NCBI GenBank assembly: GCA_013399695.1 | Contig: VXAU01003507.1 | Span: 29,266-93,265, forward strand | DNA: 64,000 nucleotides | Direction: 5' to 3' | From: Formicarius rufipectus | Lineage: Eukaryota > Chordata > Aves > Passeriformes > Formicariidae | Shown: positions 1 to 11,900 of the stretch, piece by piece | How positions within the stretch are numbered: position 1 is the first letter of the stretch | Layout: each line of letters starts with the position of its first letter | The notes under the pieces: generated by a model | What the model saw: only the letters and a program-made list of their open reading frames with translations | The model's database searches: none | What the model was told of the DNA's origin: nothing | Program-made: the position numbers and the translations under genes

Positions 1-479
1 CAAGGGGGACAGGAGGGGAGTGCCTTAGGAGAAATGGCCCCAAACCAGGGTGTTTTGGCTACCACAGATGCCCTGGCAATGGGAGCAGGGCTGTGACTGG
101 GCAGTGCAACCTACTCAGCAGGATTAATAGTGGAGTTACTACACAACAGCTGCTGGACACTCCTTGGCCAGACCATCCAGCTCATCACTTCATCTCCTGC
201 TCCTGACCCATTGGAGCTCTGGGACAGCTCCTAGAGAGCCCCAAGTGATGCTGGAGTGATGGCAAAAGGGGGAAAAGAGAAAGCTCAGCTTCTCCCAACA
301 CCTGAGGAAGAGGGGATGCCATTCCAGTGGTGCTGGGGATGGCAGGAGCTGCCAGTGCCAGCTCACAGAGTGTTGGCTCCTGGTGGGGTGAGCAGCAGTT
401 TGAATCCATCAGAGACACACAGCTGGAAGAAAAACTTGCCTAAATGTCACCCAGCAGGCTTGGAGGAAAATCAGGGTAG
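1..479. other. Intergenic, no gene seen
   Basis: No exon with family resemblance or flanking splice sites is visible on either strand. The short open frames here are uninformative. Confidence 0.5.
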
Positions 480-662
480 AAACGGGTGGGATGAAACCCA
501 CAGTGAGATGACTTCCCACCTTGGGAAGTGTCCAAGGACAGGTTGGACAGGACTTGGAGCAACCTGGGCTGGTGGAAGGTGTCCCTGCCTGTGGCAGGAG
601 GTTTGGAATGAGAAGAGCTTTAAGATATGTTCCAACACAAACCTTTCTGTGAGGATTACATG
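480..662 (+). repeat. CR1 LINE 3'-end fragment
   Basis: The stretch around 520-630 has the familiar CR1 tail wording: a gene-like 'aggttggacaggacttggag' segment, then a 'ggtgtccctgcc' segment and a degraded 'gagctttaag' segment. It lacks a clean ATTCTATG-type terminal repeat, so it is an old, decayed copy in plus orientation. The 5' boundary is approximate. Confidence 0.7.
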
Positions 663-2167
663 ACATGAGCCATCCCTAAACACACACAAAGAGAGAGAGG
701 AGGGGTCTGTGGGTCTACAGAGTGGCTTTTGGGGCATCCCAGCTGCTCCAAGGAGCGCTTGGAGGAGATCCAGCTCCCTCCCAACAAGATTCAGCAGCCT
801 GGCTTGTTGTTTTTTCAGTGCTGGGATATAATTAGTGCCAGTTCCTCAGAAGCTGTCACTCGCCATCACGCAGTGTTGGCTTTTCTTGGGAATATGACTA
901 ACTAGCAAACGACTGAACATGCACGGGAAGGTGGAGGTGAAAGCGAATATTTTTCTTCCTACCCAGGAAGAAAAAAAAACCAAACCAACCAACAAACAAA
1001 CAAAAAACCCCAAACAACTTCAGGAGCCACTTTGCAGCCTCAGAGAGCAGAATAAACTTTGACAGCACTCAGGGAGGGATGAGCCACCTGCCAGTCACAC
1101 TGGGACATCCACAGCTCTTCCCAGCACAAAGAATCTTGGAGCCAGGACTGGTGGTGGGAGCCCCGAAGATGCCCATCAGCCCCCAAAAAGCCCATTGCCA
1201 CCGGGATGTGACCACAGAGAAAGCAACCCACCTCCTTGCCTACTTCTTGTTTTGCCCACCTCCTCGCAGAGGATGCTCCCACTTGTGCTCCCTCCTGGCC
1301 CCTTTTCCACAGGGGGTTTCTCACCCCTTTGCTGTTGTTACTCCCGGGACCGAGGGCAGCACCACCCCAATTCCTGCCCTTTGGCAGCCGCAGCCTCCGG
1401 AGGGTCCAGGATTGGATCCTGCTCCTTCAGATGGGTTATTCAGGGAGGTTTTATGTTTTGTTAGGAGGTATTTTTAGAAGAAGATAATGTAGTTGCCAGC
1501 TCTCCTGGGAATCCTTCTGTCCCCGAGTCGTAGCTCCTGAAGCACTTGGCTCAAACTGTGCAGGAAGAGTGCGGGGAAATTGGTTTTCCTGAATGCAGTA
1601 ATTAGGGGATAAATGGGAAACTTTGATTAAACCAAAGCTTGGCTTTTTTGTTGGGTCTGAGGTCTAAAAAACTGAGGGGGCCCAAAAACTTAAACCCAGG
1701 TTTATGGTCAGTTTTATACAATCCATGAGAAACCAAGCAAATAAAGGTCAAATCTCCATTTAACTCCTTGCCTTAATGCACCTTGGTATAAGTGAATGAC
1801 AATATCCCCATTTCTGACCGGTCTGTTGGCTTCAGACATCCCTTAAAGCCCCTTCTTGGCCTGAAAACTCACTCTCTGATCCCCACTAACCCTCACGTGT
1901 CCCCATGTTTCAGGGGCACCTGGCAGGAGGCTCTGGAAGGAGATGAGCACCTTCGGCACCGGGGCATGGAGGTGTCAGGGCCATCCCTCCATCCCCACCA
2001 GCACCAGGTACCAGCCTGGTTTGGCTCTTTTGTGCTGAAACCATGGCAGAGAATTCTGAAGGAACAAACTGGATTTTTTCCAAACTCATGGCCTTTCGCT
2101 TGGAGAAATATTGTGACTCAAAATCTGAAAATGAACAGTTTAACATAAAAAAAAAATTGGAAAAAAA
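663..2167. other. Intergenic, no gene seen
   Basis: An A/C-rich simple stretch lies at about 966-1020. No supported coding exon was found. Open frames at 1040-1487 overlap one another in several frames on both strands and resemble no known family. Confidence 0.5.
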
Positions 2168-3172
2168 TGGATTTAGCTCATGTTGAGCTTCCTGTCAATT
2201 AGTACCCCCAGGTCCCTTTCTGCCTGGCTGCTCTCCAGCCACTCCGTCCCCAGCCTGTAACGCTGCACGGGGTTGTTGTGGCCAAAGGGCAGGACCTGCA
2301 CTTGGCTTTGTTGAACTTCATCCTGTTGGAATCAGTCCATCTCTCCAGTCTATCCAGATCCCTCTGCAGAGCCCTCCTGCCTTCCAGCAGGTCGACACTC
2401 CCTCCCAACTTCATGTCATCAGCAAATTTGCTGTTGATGGTCTCATTCCCCTCGTCTAAATCATCAATAAAGATGTTAAACAGGAGTGGACCCAGCAGTG
2501 ACCCCTGGGGGACACCACTGGTGACTGGTCACCAGCTGGATGCAGCACCATCCACCAGAACTCTCTGAGCCCGGCCCTCCAGCCACCTCTTGACCCAGCA
2601 GAGAGCACACTTGTCCAAGCCTTGGGCTGCCAGCTTTTCCAGGAGTATATTATGGTCAAAGGCTTTGCTGAAGTCCAGATAGGCCACATCCACAGCCTTC
2701 CCTTCATCCACCAGGTGGGTCACCTGATCATCAAAGGTGATCAGGCAGGTCAGACAGGACCTGCCCCTCCTAAACCCACGCTGGCTGGGTCTGATCCCTT
2801 GTCCATCCTGAAGGTGCTCTGTGATTGCACTCAGGATGATCTGCTCCATAACCCTGCCAGGCACCGAGGTCAGGCTGACAGGCCTGTAGTTGCCTGGGTC
2901 AGCCTTGCAGCCCTTTTTGTGGATTGGGGTGACACTCACCAATTTCCAATCATGTGGGACCTCCCCAGTGAGCCAGGACTGTTGAGAGACGATGGAGAGT
3001 GGCTTGGTGAGCTCTTCCACCAGCTCCCTCATCACCCTAGGGTGGACCCTGTCTTGTCCCATAGACTTGTGAGGATCCAGATGAGATGCAGAGATGGGGC
3101 TTCCCACCTGCCACAGTCCCCCCTCCACTCCCAGAGTCCCCACAACCTGCAAACCCACGACTGTGGAGCTGA
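2168..3172 (-). mobile_element. CR1 LINE fragment with reverse transcriptase domain (decayed)
   Basis: Read on the minus strand, this gives a CR1 ORF2 reverse-transcriptase segment. The frame is open from about 3158 with the motifs NYRPVSLTSVPGRVMEQII, GFRRGRSCL, YLDFSKAFD, GVPQGSLLGPLLFNIFIDDL and FADDMKLGG (the FADD catalytic box, a variant of YADD). An in-frame TGA at 2526-2528 sits where CR1 usually has an Arg (CGA), consistent with CpG decay. A frameshift near 2200-2260 shifts the downstream reading (..DLGVLIDRKLNMS) into another frame. The copy lacks the endonuclease domain and 5' end, and it stops abruptly in an A/T-rich stretch at about 2150-2168 before the usual 3'UTR, so it is truncated at both ends and dead. 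Confidence 0.9.
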
Positions 3173-4934
3173 GGCTTCCAAAATATTGGAATATATTCCA
3201 AAATATATCAAAGCTGAGGCTTTGAGTATTTCAAATTACCCACCACCAAAAGGCGGTCTCACAAAGTCTGAAATCCATGTTGTCATCAGTATGAAGACCC
3301 TGGTTGTCTTTCCAGCTGCCTTTGATCAGGTCTATCCAACAAAGATTTCCAGGACATCGACCTCTGGTCCCAGCTGCCCCTGGACACAGCTGGTCTTGTA
3401 CAGCAGCACTGCCAGATGTGATTCCCTTTCCCTCTGGCCATGCCATGCCATGTCAACCCATCTCCCGCCATCCCTCCCTCCACAGCAGCCCCTGCTTCCT
3501 CCCGGCAGCCCTGCAGTGATTCGTTGCAGTAAATGCTGGCTGCTTCTCAGGGAAGGAAACAAATGCACTTAATAGAAGGCTAATTAAGGTACTTAATCAC
3601 TTCCAAAGTTATTCAGCTCCTGCTGGAATCCACCTGCTATTTTCTGAGCTATCTGCACCTGGGGGTGGGCAGAAAAATGACTTCAGCTGCTTTTGACCTC
3701 ATCTTCACCCTGGCTGTGGTCTGGTGGGCAGCAGCAGCCCGAGGTCCACTCCAGCTGGAGCTCCTGTTGGCTTAGCCCTTCCTACTCCAGACCAAGGAAA
3801 TGTCTCTTCCCACCTCAGTTTTCCTCATCCAATATGTTCTGCTAGAGCAGCTACACTCCAGGTAAAAACCATCTTGAAAATGAACTCTGGGAGATTTGGG
3901 GACATTCCTAAGTGAAGATGCAGCTCTTGACCTCAATCCTTGCCCTTCTGCCCTTCCTTCACACTGCCTTGGGAATCACCAGGGAAGGCCCAGCTGGGAC
4001 TACCTGAACTGTTTTAGTTTATTTGACACACTCTGCAGTGGAACTTGTGCCTCTGCTGGTGTTGGTGCAGCTTCCTAGGGCAGAGGACACTCCTCAGTGT
4101 AGCTCCAAAAGCATTTTTGCCCTCAATAAATCTGGGTCAAGGTATCTAAAGCAGCACTGTGGAGGCTCTGGTATTTTACAGCCTTTATAAATCCTTCCTC
4201 AGCTTTGCCCTTCTGGTCCAACTCCTCCTCTGGGGGTTTCCAAGTTGCCCTCCCAAGGCCCCTGTGCTTCACTCCCCATCCACGCTGACCCCATGGGTCC
4301 AGTCCTCTCAGGCCATGTGAGTCTTGGGGAGCATCTGCTCCCATTCCCATCATCTCCCAGATTCCAGATCCACCTCCAGCAGCTCCTTGGGCATCTCCTT
4401 TGGGAAGCAGGTACCACACCAACCTCTGAACAGCACCCAGCAATTCTGTTTCTCCCTCCATCACCCCATTCCAGCAGGACACAGGGCTGGCCACTCCTCA
4501 CATCCTCACATGTCACGGTCCACATCCCCAGACCCAGCTGATCTCACTCCACTGCCAAGAAAAAGCTTTGCAGGAGGTAACCAATTCTCCTACAACAAGG
4601 TCCTACAGTCAGATTTTCATAATCTTATGCAGCTTTTAGCAGTTTCTGACAAAATTCCTGAAGATTGCACTGTTTCTGACACAGATGAAGGGGGAAACAG
4701 TTGAGTAAGTTGGTGAAGTGTGAAAACCACTGCGGTGGTTTGTGTTTGTGTTTGCTATTTGTCTTTAGGAGCTTTTAGGACAAATGACAACCACTAAACG
4801 TGCTCATTATTAGCAACTCAAATATTTAACATGCTGCTGCTGTGTAATTAATTCACCCTTCCCTTCCCTGGCTCTCTCTCTCTCTCCTGCTGGGGGCATT
4901 GCAGAAACTCCAACAGGTCTGTAAAAGCACCAGC
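3173..4934. other. Intergenic, no gene seen
   Basis: No exon with recognisable homology. Several mid-size open frames overlap on both strands in this GC-moderate stretch and are not supported. Confidence 0.5.
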
Positions 4935-5185
4935 CCATCAGGGAGGGGATTGGAAGGGACCTTAAAGCCCATCCAGTGCCACCCCCTGCCAGGGGCAGGG
5001 ACACCTTCCACTAGTCCAGGTTGCTCCAAGCCCCCTCCAACGTGGCCTTGGACACTTCCAGGGATCCAGGGGCAGCCACAGCTTCTCAGCCCAACCTGTG
5101 CCAGGGCCTGCCCACCCTCCCAGTCAGGAATTCCTTCCTAATATCCCACCTAAACTGCCCCCTGTCGCTTTTTGAGGCCATGAAC
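4935..5185 (-). repeat. CR1 LINE 3'-end fragment
   Basis: The plus strand shows the antisense CR1 tail, in order: 'ggaagggaccttaaagccca', 'gggcagggacaccttccact', 'ccaggttgctccaagccc', 'tggccttggacacttccagg', 'gcagccacagcttct' and 'tcaggaattccttcctaata'. This is a conventional CR1 3' region in minus orientation, 5'-truncated. Confidence 0.85.
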
Positions 5186-6679
5186 TCTGACACAAAGGCG
5201 AGGCATCTCCAACAAACAGCCAGAGGTACAAAGGGTCAGGCATTTCCCTTTGCAGGTCTTTGTCTCCAGGACAGAAGGATGAGCTGCCCTGGCACCGCTC
5301 CCCTTGTACCCTGAGCCATCGCTCCCTGGCACCTCCTCCCTCCTGGCTGCTGCTCTGGGCACCAAACACAGCAGTGGGATGGGGGGCAGGCACAAATTCC
5401 AGCCCTGCCTGGCCTGGCAGGGGCAGGAGAGGGGCAGGCAGGAGCAGCCCCGAAGTTAATGAGAGCACCAAGAGCCAACGCCGGCAGGACTTTCCATGTG
5501 GGGAATTAATAACGTTCCAGGGGAATGTTTCCTTTCGAGGACCACAGGGGGAAGGTTTGACTAGTCTCAGGGGCCTCTGTCAGTCTATTTTCTTTCTTGT
5601 ACCAATCAAATGTGATTTGTTTTAAACAGCTACTAAACCGAGCTGGCATGGTGACTTTAAAAGCTCCTGCTGGCAACCAGAACATGCCAAGAACAACCCC
5701 CAGTTCAGAAACCACCTCTGCTGCTGCAGAGTGGAGGGCACAGCCTCTCCACAAACACACTGTAGGAGCTGTGGAATTAGCAGGAAAATAGGAACACCAG
5801 GAATGTTCAGAGAGAGATAAAGACCGTGTGATGGTTATTATTGTGCAGGTTCTGGAGTCACCTGCAGTGACAAACCCAGCCCCCAAGTGCTAACATCAGT
5901 CCTGCCCTGCTGGCACTCAAAGCTGAAACCACTTTCCTTTCAGACCTTCTGACTAGGCTTGTTCACCTTCATTGAAGTTATTTCTGGGTGATGCTCCTTC
6001 TGCAGTGACTGAAAGTCAAACTCATGTTCACTGGAGCTAAAATCAGCTCCACTTATTTGTTGCCAGTGTATGAACCAGACAGTGCTTTGGATTTAAACCA
6101 TGGTTTTACAGAGCAGCTGCCATTTGAAAATCTTCCTTGCTTCTATTGCACCTAATCCCATAAATTCCTACTCCTGGGAGCATTCTTTGATCCAGTTTTC
6201 CCCATATAAAGGTGAACTGCAGTGAACCACACAAGAACCAAGATCTGCCCTGCAATGAACCTGAAAAGCTCTGAGCACATGGTACAATTTTTGCTATAAA
6301 ATGTCTCTGTTCCAGATCAGTCAGATAATAGTTGCAACAAAGTCTTATAGAAACCAACACAGGGGGGAAAGAGGGAGAAAAACAGTAATCCCAGGGAAAG
6401 GCAAGGGCAGAGCTGCAGGGGATGAAGAGATGCTGAGGGAGCAGCAGTAAGGGGAGGGTGGCAGGGGGAGGGCCTGGCTGACCCACCCTGTTGTACCAGC
6501 ACATCAGTTGTAATCTTGTGGCACTGCCTTAGGAACTGCCCTTGCCTTACAGCTCTTGGGCACAGGTTTGGGGATGCAGACACAGCAGAGTCAGGATCCC
6601 TCAGCCAGCAGGGTGGAAAAAGCTAAGGACTGGAATTCTGCCTCGGTCTGAAGTTCAAGGAAAAGCCTCTGGACCATGT
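5186..6679. other. Intergenic, no gene seen
   Basis: Unique-looking sequence downstream of the USP gene's probable polyadenylation site. No supported exon was found. Confidence 0.45.
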
Positions 6680-8872
6680 GCATTTGATCATACATGACCT
6701 TTATTGGAGACAGGTGGGGTCATTTATTATACAGAAGTCACATCACTCCATTCTCTTCCCATTTCATTCCTTTTAGTCTCCTTATAAATCTGTAGCAAAA
6801 GTGCACTTTTAACAGCTTTTAATCTCTAGTATATATCTTTCAATATTATCTCTCAGTCAGGTATTTTATTTGTAAAAATGTATCACCAGATATACAAAAT
6901 ACATGTCTAGTGTATTACATTAATTCTTGTATTTACTGTTTAGATTATTTTTAACTCAGTGCTTTTTTTTTTTTTTTTTTCATTTTTTGCAAGACTTGGT
7001 GATGACAGTCTTCTGGTGGCATCACCAGGAGAGGACTCACAGCTTGTGTGTGGAGAAGGGGAGAAGACTCTTAGCCAGGAACAATTGTCACACAATAGGA
7101 ACAAGATGACAAGAACATTTGCTGCTGTTGAATGTGTTTCTTAAAATGACAGTACTCTGTATAATAAAAAATAATTAAAAAACCCAATGTCCATATTTTA
7201 TCTTCTGGAAGAGGAGATGTGCCAGGAGAGTGGGAGCTGTACCCAGCTGGAGCACAATGGCAATGATAAATTTGCAGTTTGAAGGCAGGAGTTAATTGCT
7301 AGACATATGCCTGTGGTCATGAGAAGAAGAAACAGATACATGAAGCCACCACAAGGAACTGTGAAATGCTGCTTTCCTGAGGACAGTGTTTTGGTAAAAT
7401 ACTGAATATCCTGCACAAGCCACAGAATTGCATAAGTTAAATATCCTCAAGAACAACAAATCACTGGAGGACAGATGAGGGGCTGTGCTGGAACAGCCAC
7501 ACACAGGACAGGGGTCACCCAGCAAGGTGGACACAGGGACACAGTCATTCCCACAGGGCTTTAGAGCCAGCTCTGACAAGCTTTGGCACGGCAACAGGGC
7601 TTCTCGAAAAGAAACTTGCACCAGATTTTCCAAGAGTTCTTACAAACTTCCTTAGTCCTTTCTAGTTATCCTTGAGATTATACTATATACACATGTAATG
7701 GGCAATTGCGTGGTTTCAGTCTTCAAAAGACCAACAATTCCCCCTGTTAAGCAAGGCCTAGAGAGGTAAAACAATCAGAAGCATTTTGAGGGGATGCTGT
7801 GATTCCCAGATTACCAGCAGATGACAAGGAACACTTACAAGGCAATGTCTGGGTGGGTTGGTTGGTTTTCCTTCTTACCTGTTGATTACCTTGAAGCCCA
7901 AGAACACCTGTTTTAGTTCCAAAAATGCTTTCCTTGGTCAACCCTTCCCAATTAGTGCTGTTTCTGTGGATTAGCATAGATTCAAAATGCACCAGTTTGC
8001 TTGGAATTAAATGAAATGTGGAACAGATCCTGTTTCAGAATGAGGGCACTTTTGGTTTTTGCAACAGCTCCAAGAAACACTGGAACTTCAACTTCCTACA
8101 GCAAGTGGTTGCCAGAGATGTTCCTCCCCTGGAATCTGCAGTGATGGGACTTGGAGGCAAAACTGCTGCTTCCAAAGCAAAACACAGCACAAGCTGAATA
8201 TGGACCCAGTTCTCTACCTTCTGCAGAGGAGACAGAAGAGTAAAAACCAGTGCACCAAAGGAGCAGTGCTGTTAGTGTTATCTGACCCACCACAATGCAT
8301 AATGGGGAGGTTTGCAATGCTGCAGAGAGAGGGGTTTGTCTGGTTTTCTTTATAAAAATTACAGACTTGACATTTCCAGTATGCCTTAGCTTTGCACTGC
8401 TTCTCAAGTCTGAGTCACCAAAAATATCCAGCAACCAGCTGCTGTTCATACCCTAAAATACGCCTTCAGCTGACACTGAATATTGAAATGGTTCTGCTAA
8501 AATCCAGAAAAGCCACGAGGGCAGAAACCAAGATACAGCCTCAGGCCAACAGTGCATGTGACCAATTCTACAATGCCACTTTTCAGTCCCTCCTTCCCCT
8601 CCTGGACAGACAAGCAGCTGGGTTTCAGGTCGAGGTAAGGCAGAGTCTGGAGGACAGCAGGTAGAGAAAGCCCAGCAAGGAAACTGGAGCAGGAGCTCTT
8701 CTGGTGGTGGCAGCAGCACTAACCCCACCCACGAGGGCAGGGACACCTTCCTCCTCCTGTTGGTTCTGTCCTGGTCCTACAGCAACAACGAGGAACTGCT
8801 CCTGCTCTCACAAGTATGTTCCACTTGGACATATCTTGATCCCTTTTTTTCTTGGACACGGTTCCTTCTGCC
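6680..8872 (-). other. Probable 3'UTR of the USP12-like gene
   Basis: This stretch begins immediately after the TGA stop (minus strand) and is A/T-rich without competing coding signal. Minus-strand AATAAA signals (TTTATT on plus) occur at about 6697-6702 and 6722-6727, with cleavage expected just below 6690. An 18-base T run (A on the sense strand) lies at 6963-6980. A UTR of about 2.2 kb would be plausible for this family, but the end is inferred from hexamers alone. Confidence 0.4.
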
Positions 8873-8974
8873 TCAGTCTCGTGACTGGTAGAAGAGGATG
8901 TACCCAGACTCGGAGTTCTTGGAGATGTCAGATGTTAACCCATAGAATTCTTCAATGGCCTGGGCATCAATTTT
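8873..8974 (-). CDS. USP12-like exon 9 (terminal coding exon)
   Basis: Encodes residues 322-354, starting KIDAQAIEEFYGLTSD and ending YILFYQSRD with TGA at 8873-8875. The acceptor CAG is at 8975-8977 (minus). This C-terminal stretch is identical to human USP12 and ends in Asp, as in USP12; USP46 ends in Glu. Confidence 0.95.
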   Translation of the reverse strand, partial: KIDAQAIEEFYGLTSDISKNSESGYILFYQSRD

Positions 8975-11900
8975 CTGAAAATTAGTGAGAGTTACAATTA
9001 GTTGCAGTCAAAACATCCCCCTCGGAAGGCCCTTCCCAGACAAAGTCTTGTTTCCAGCTCTTGGAGGTGCTGCTGGAAAGCTGAGTGGTACTGACACAGT
9101 GACACCTCAGTATCATTGCACCCAGCCAAACATTCCTTCACTTCAAAACTTGTGCACTGTTGAAAAACCAGGAAATCAGGATGAAATAACAAACCTCAGA
9201 GAATGGGTGCACTCTTAAGCTGGGCTACAATACAAGGGACCCATGAAAATGTATCGCTAAAACAGTACCTGGCATTTTAATATTTACTTTCTCATCCAGA
9301 CTGGGGTTACCCTTCCTGAGTATTTGACAATGTAATGAAAGAAAAGGCAGGGAATGATCAGCTCAGAGGGGTTTTGTACAGGACACTCAGCTAAAATAAC
9401 TCCAAATTTTGAAGTTACTGTGACCCTCTTAACTAAAGAAGTCCTGTAAGTGCTACTGGGAACTCCACCATGAAATCTGTGGATCTCACCGAACTAGGAT
9501 CTTCTGGTCATAAGAGAGCCTTCCTTCCTTCGGATGTGCTGACAAAACGCCTACAGCAGGATTATCACAAGGTCTGTGTTTTAAGCAGAAATATTTGCTT
9601 TATTAATAGAATTAAATGGTTTACTTATATTTAAAGCTGTGAACTATGTGCAGAAAAGCAGTTTTTCTCTTCTACTCCAACCAGCAAGGTCTGTAAGACA
9701 TTTTAAAGGCTTTTAAAGATGCAAGTTCTTTGCATCTGTGCAATATCTTGGTCCTGCTCCTGCCAACAACTGGCTTCAGATTACTGAGCTGGATTCTGCA
9801 GTCAGGGGAGAGGAAAACACTGAAACAAAACCCTCTCAAGGACATGTGCTGCTCAGCACTGCACTGGGGCAAAATATTTTAAAATACCTTTTAAAAAAAA
9901 GGTCCTAAAATACCTTCAGGACTCTGGATCCACAGAGATGAGAGGCTGAGGGAGCCTCAGTTTGCTGTGGAGGCCCAAAGGGAGACAAAGCCTAAAGTTT
10001 CCCTTTATATATTACATTTATATATATTTATATATATATGTATAAAGTTGAGGAAGCAAAGAAATGTTCAGAATACACAAGGCTCTGGGCTGGTACCTGC
10101 TCTGACTGTGAGAGGGACAAGCAGAGACCAAGCTGTGCCTCCATGGCCAAGGAAAGGGCTGGTGCTCTGCACCCCCAGGAGCCTCCTCAGGCTGGCACAA
10201 GGTGGGATCACCAAACACATTCTGGGTGCCCAGCAGCCTCAGCAGCACTGGCTTCTCCAAGTGGCACTGCCCAACACCCTGTGAGCTGAGCCAGCCTTTC
10301 CCAGCCTTTCCCAAGCACAAGAAGAACAGATAGGAGTTTTCAGAAGGTATATCAACCGGAGAAATTCTCTCTTGAATAGTTTTAAACAGCTTATGCTTAA
10401 AAAAAAATAGAGAATAGAGGGGTGTGGAAAAAAACCCTCAAAAATATATCTTGTCTTTTTTCTCTTCTCCATTCAGGGAGTGCAGAGAAACTGAAATATC
10501 CCACTGAGGGCTGTTGCATTTTCACACCATTTATTAACATAACGTTACTACAGACTGTTAGACCCATATTTTAACAGGAATACAGAGCAAGAACATCCTC
10601 CAGTTCTTGCAATATATTTAGCAGACTACTCAAATGTTTTATTTTAAGTGCCAACCAACTTGCCATGCAATCAAGCCTATTTCCACTACTCATTCTGAAT
10701 GCAAGTCAAACATTTGATCTAGATTAATTCATTCCACTGGTATTTTTAGTTTTATCACAGCAAAACTGGCTTCCTTCTTTAATTTCACCATCCACAGAAA
10801 GCACAGTGGAACTGGAAGATTATTTATATTGTCCTTCCCATCCTCAACTGACCACAGAGTGTGGACAGCAAAGTTTCACCCAGTTGCAGCTCTGGAGTAA
10901 CAACCAGTGGATGGTTTCACAACTCCTCTGAGGATTCTGCAGCCTCATCTGGCATTAAAAACAGTGTTTCCTGTTAACTGAGCTAAACTCCCCTTGGTTC
11001 ATTTCCAGACACCTATTCTGGTTCTCCAAACCAAATCCTATCCTTGAAGACCATTCACAACATTCAACTGGTTCCTGAAACCTCTGAACTGATTTTTGAG
11101 CCAAGACATCCAGCCATTCCCTCCCCTCCCTCCATGTGTGGGGAGCTCACTGGGTGGATGGTTTTCCTACTCCCCTTTCAGGTAAATATTGCCACTGATC
11201 TATCACTCAATTGCTCTAATAACAATATGTCAAATTAGCCAGAGCTCAGAGATTAGCCAGAGAAACTCAGGTTTCTCAATTCATTTGGCTTGGCACAGGA
11301 TCCTACTTGGACTGATTTGCCTCCTGGATTTGATGTTTTCCACATATGCTGCAGAATGTTTGATTATCATCTATCTCCAATTTAATTGAAATTTGGCCTT
11401 CCAATGAAACGCTAATAGACAAATAAATATGCCTTCCCCACTCCTGACATTCAGTGGGTCATCAGGATAAACTACTTCCTATTGGCAGTTCAGAACTATT
11501 AATTCCCATCACTTGCCAAAAATGCAATAAAGCTTTTAAACTGTATTTAAGGGGAAAAGCTTCCCCTGTGCTCAGAGCTTTGCACTCACTCCTCTGCTGA
11601 GGTCTGTTTTTTCAGGTAGCCACATCTGGAATGTGAAAGAGCCAAAGAGCTTTATTTTTGCAGCTTTTTATATAAGCTCTATAAAAATGAGCTTGAAAAA
11701 AAGAAAAGCACCGTGAAAGTTAGAAAAGCTCCTTGAGTGTCCCGCCCAATAACAGACAGCACATATTTCAGAGCCATGTTTTGACACTTCTATAAAAGGG
11801 TTTTTATAGAAAAAAGGTTTTTATAAAAAAAAAAGGTTTTATATAAAAGGTTTTCCAACAGTGTTTGCTTATAAATAGAAATTTAGTTTTGACCTGAAAG

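Noticed and set aside
2622..3572. 316-codon plus-strand open frame
   Set aside because: It is the antisense shadow of the CR1 reverse-transcriptase copy and has no family resemblance of its own.
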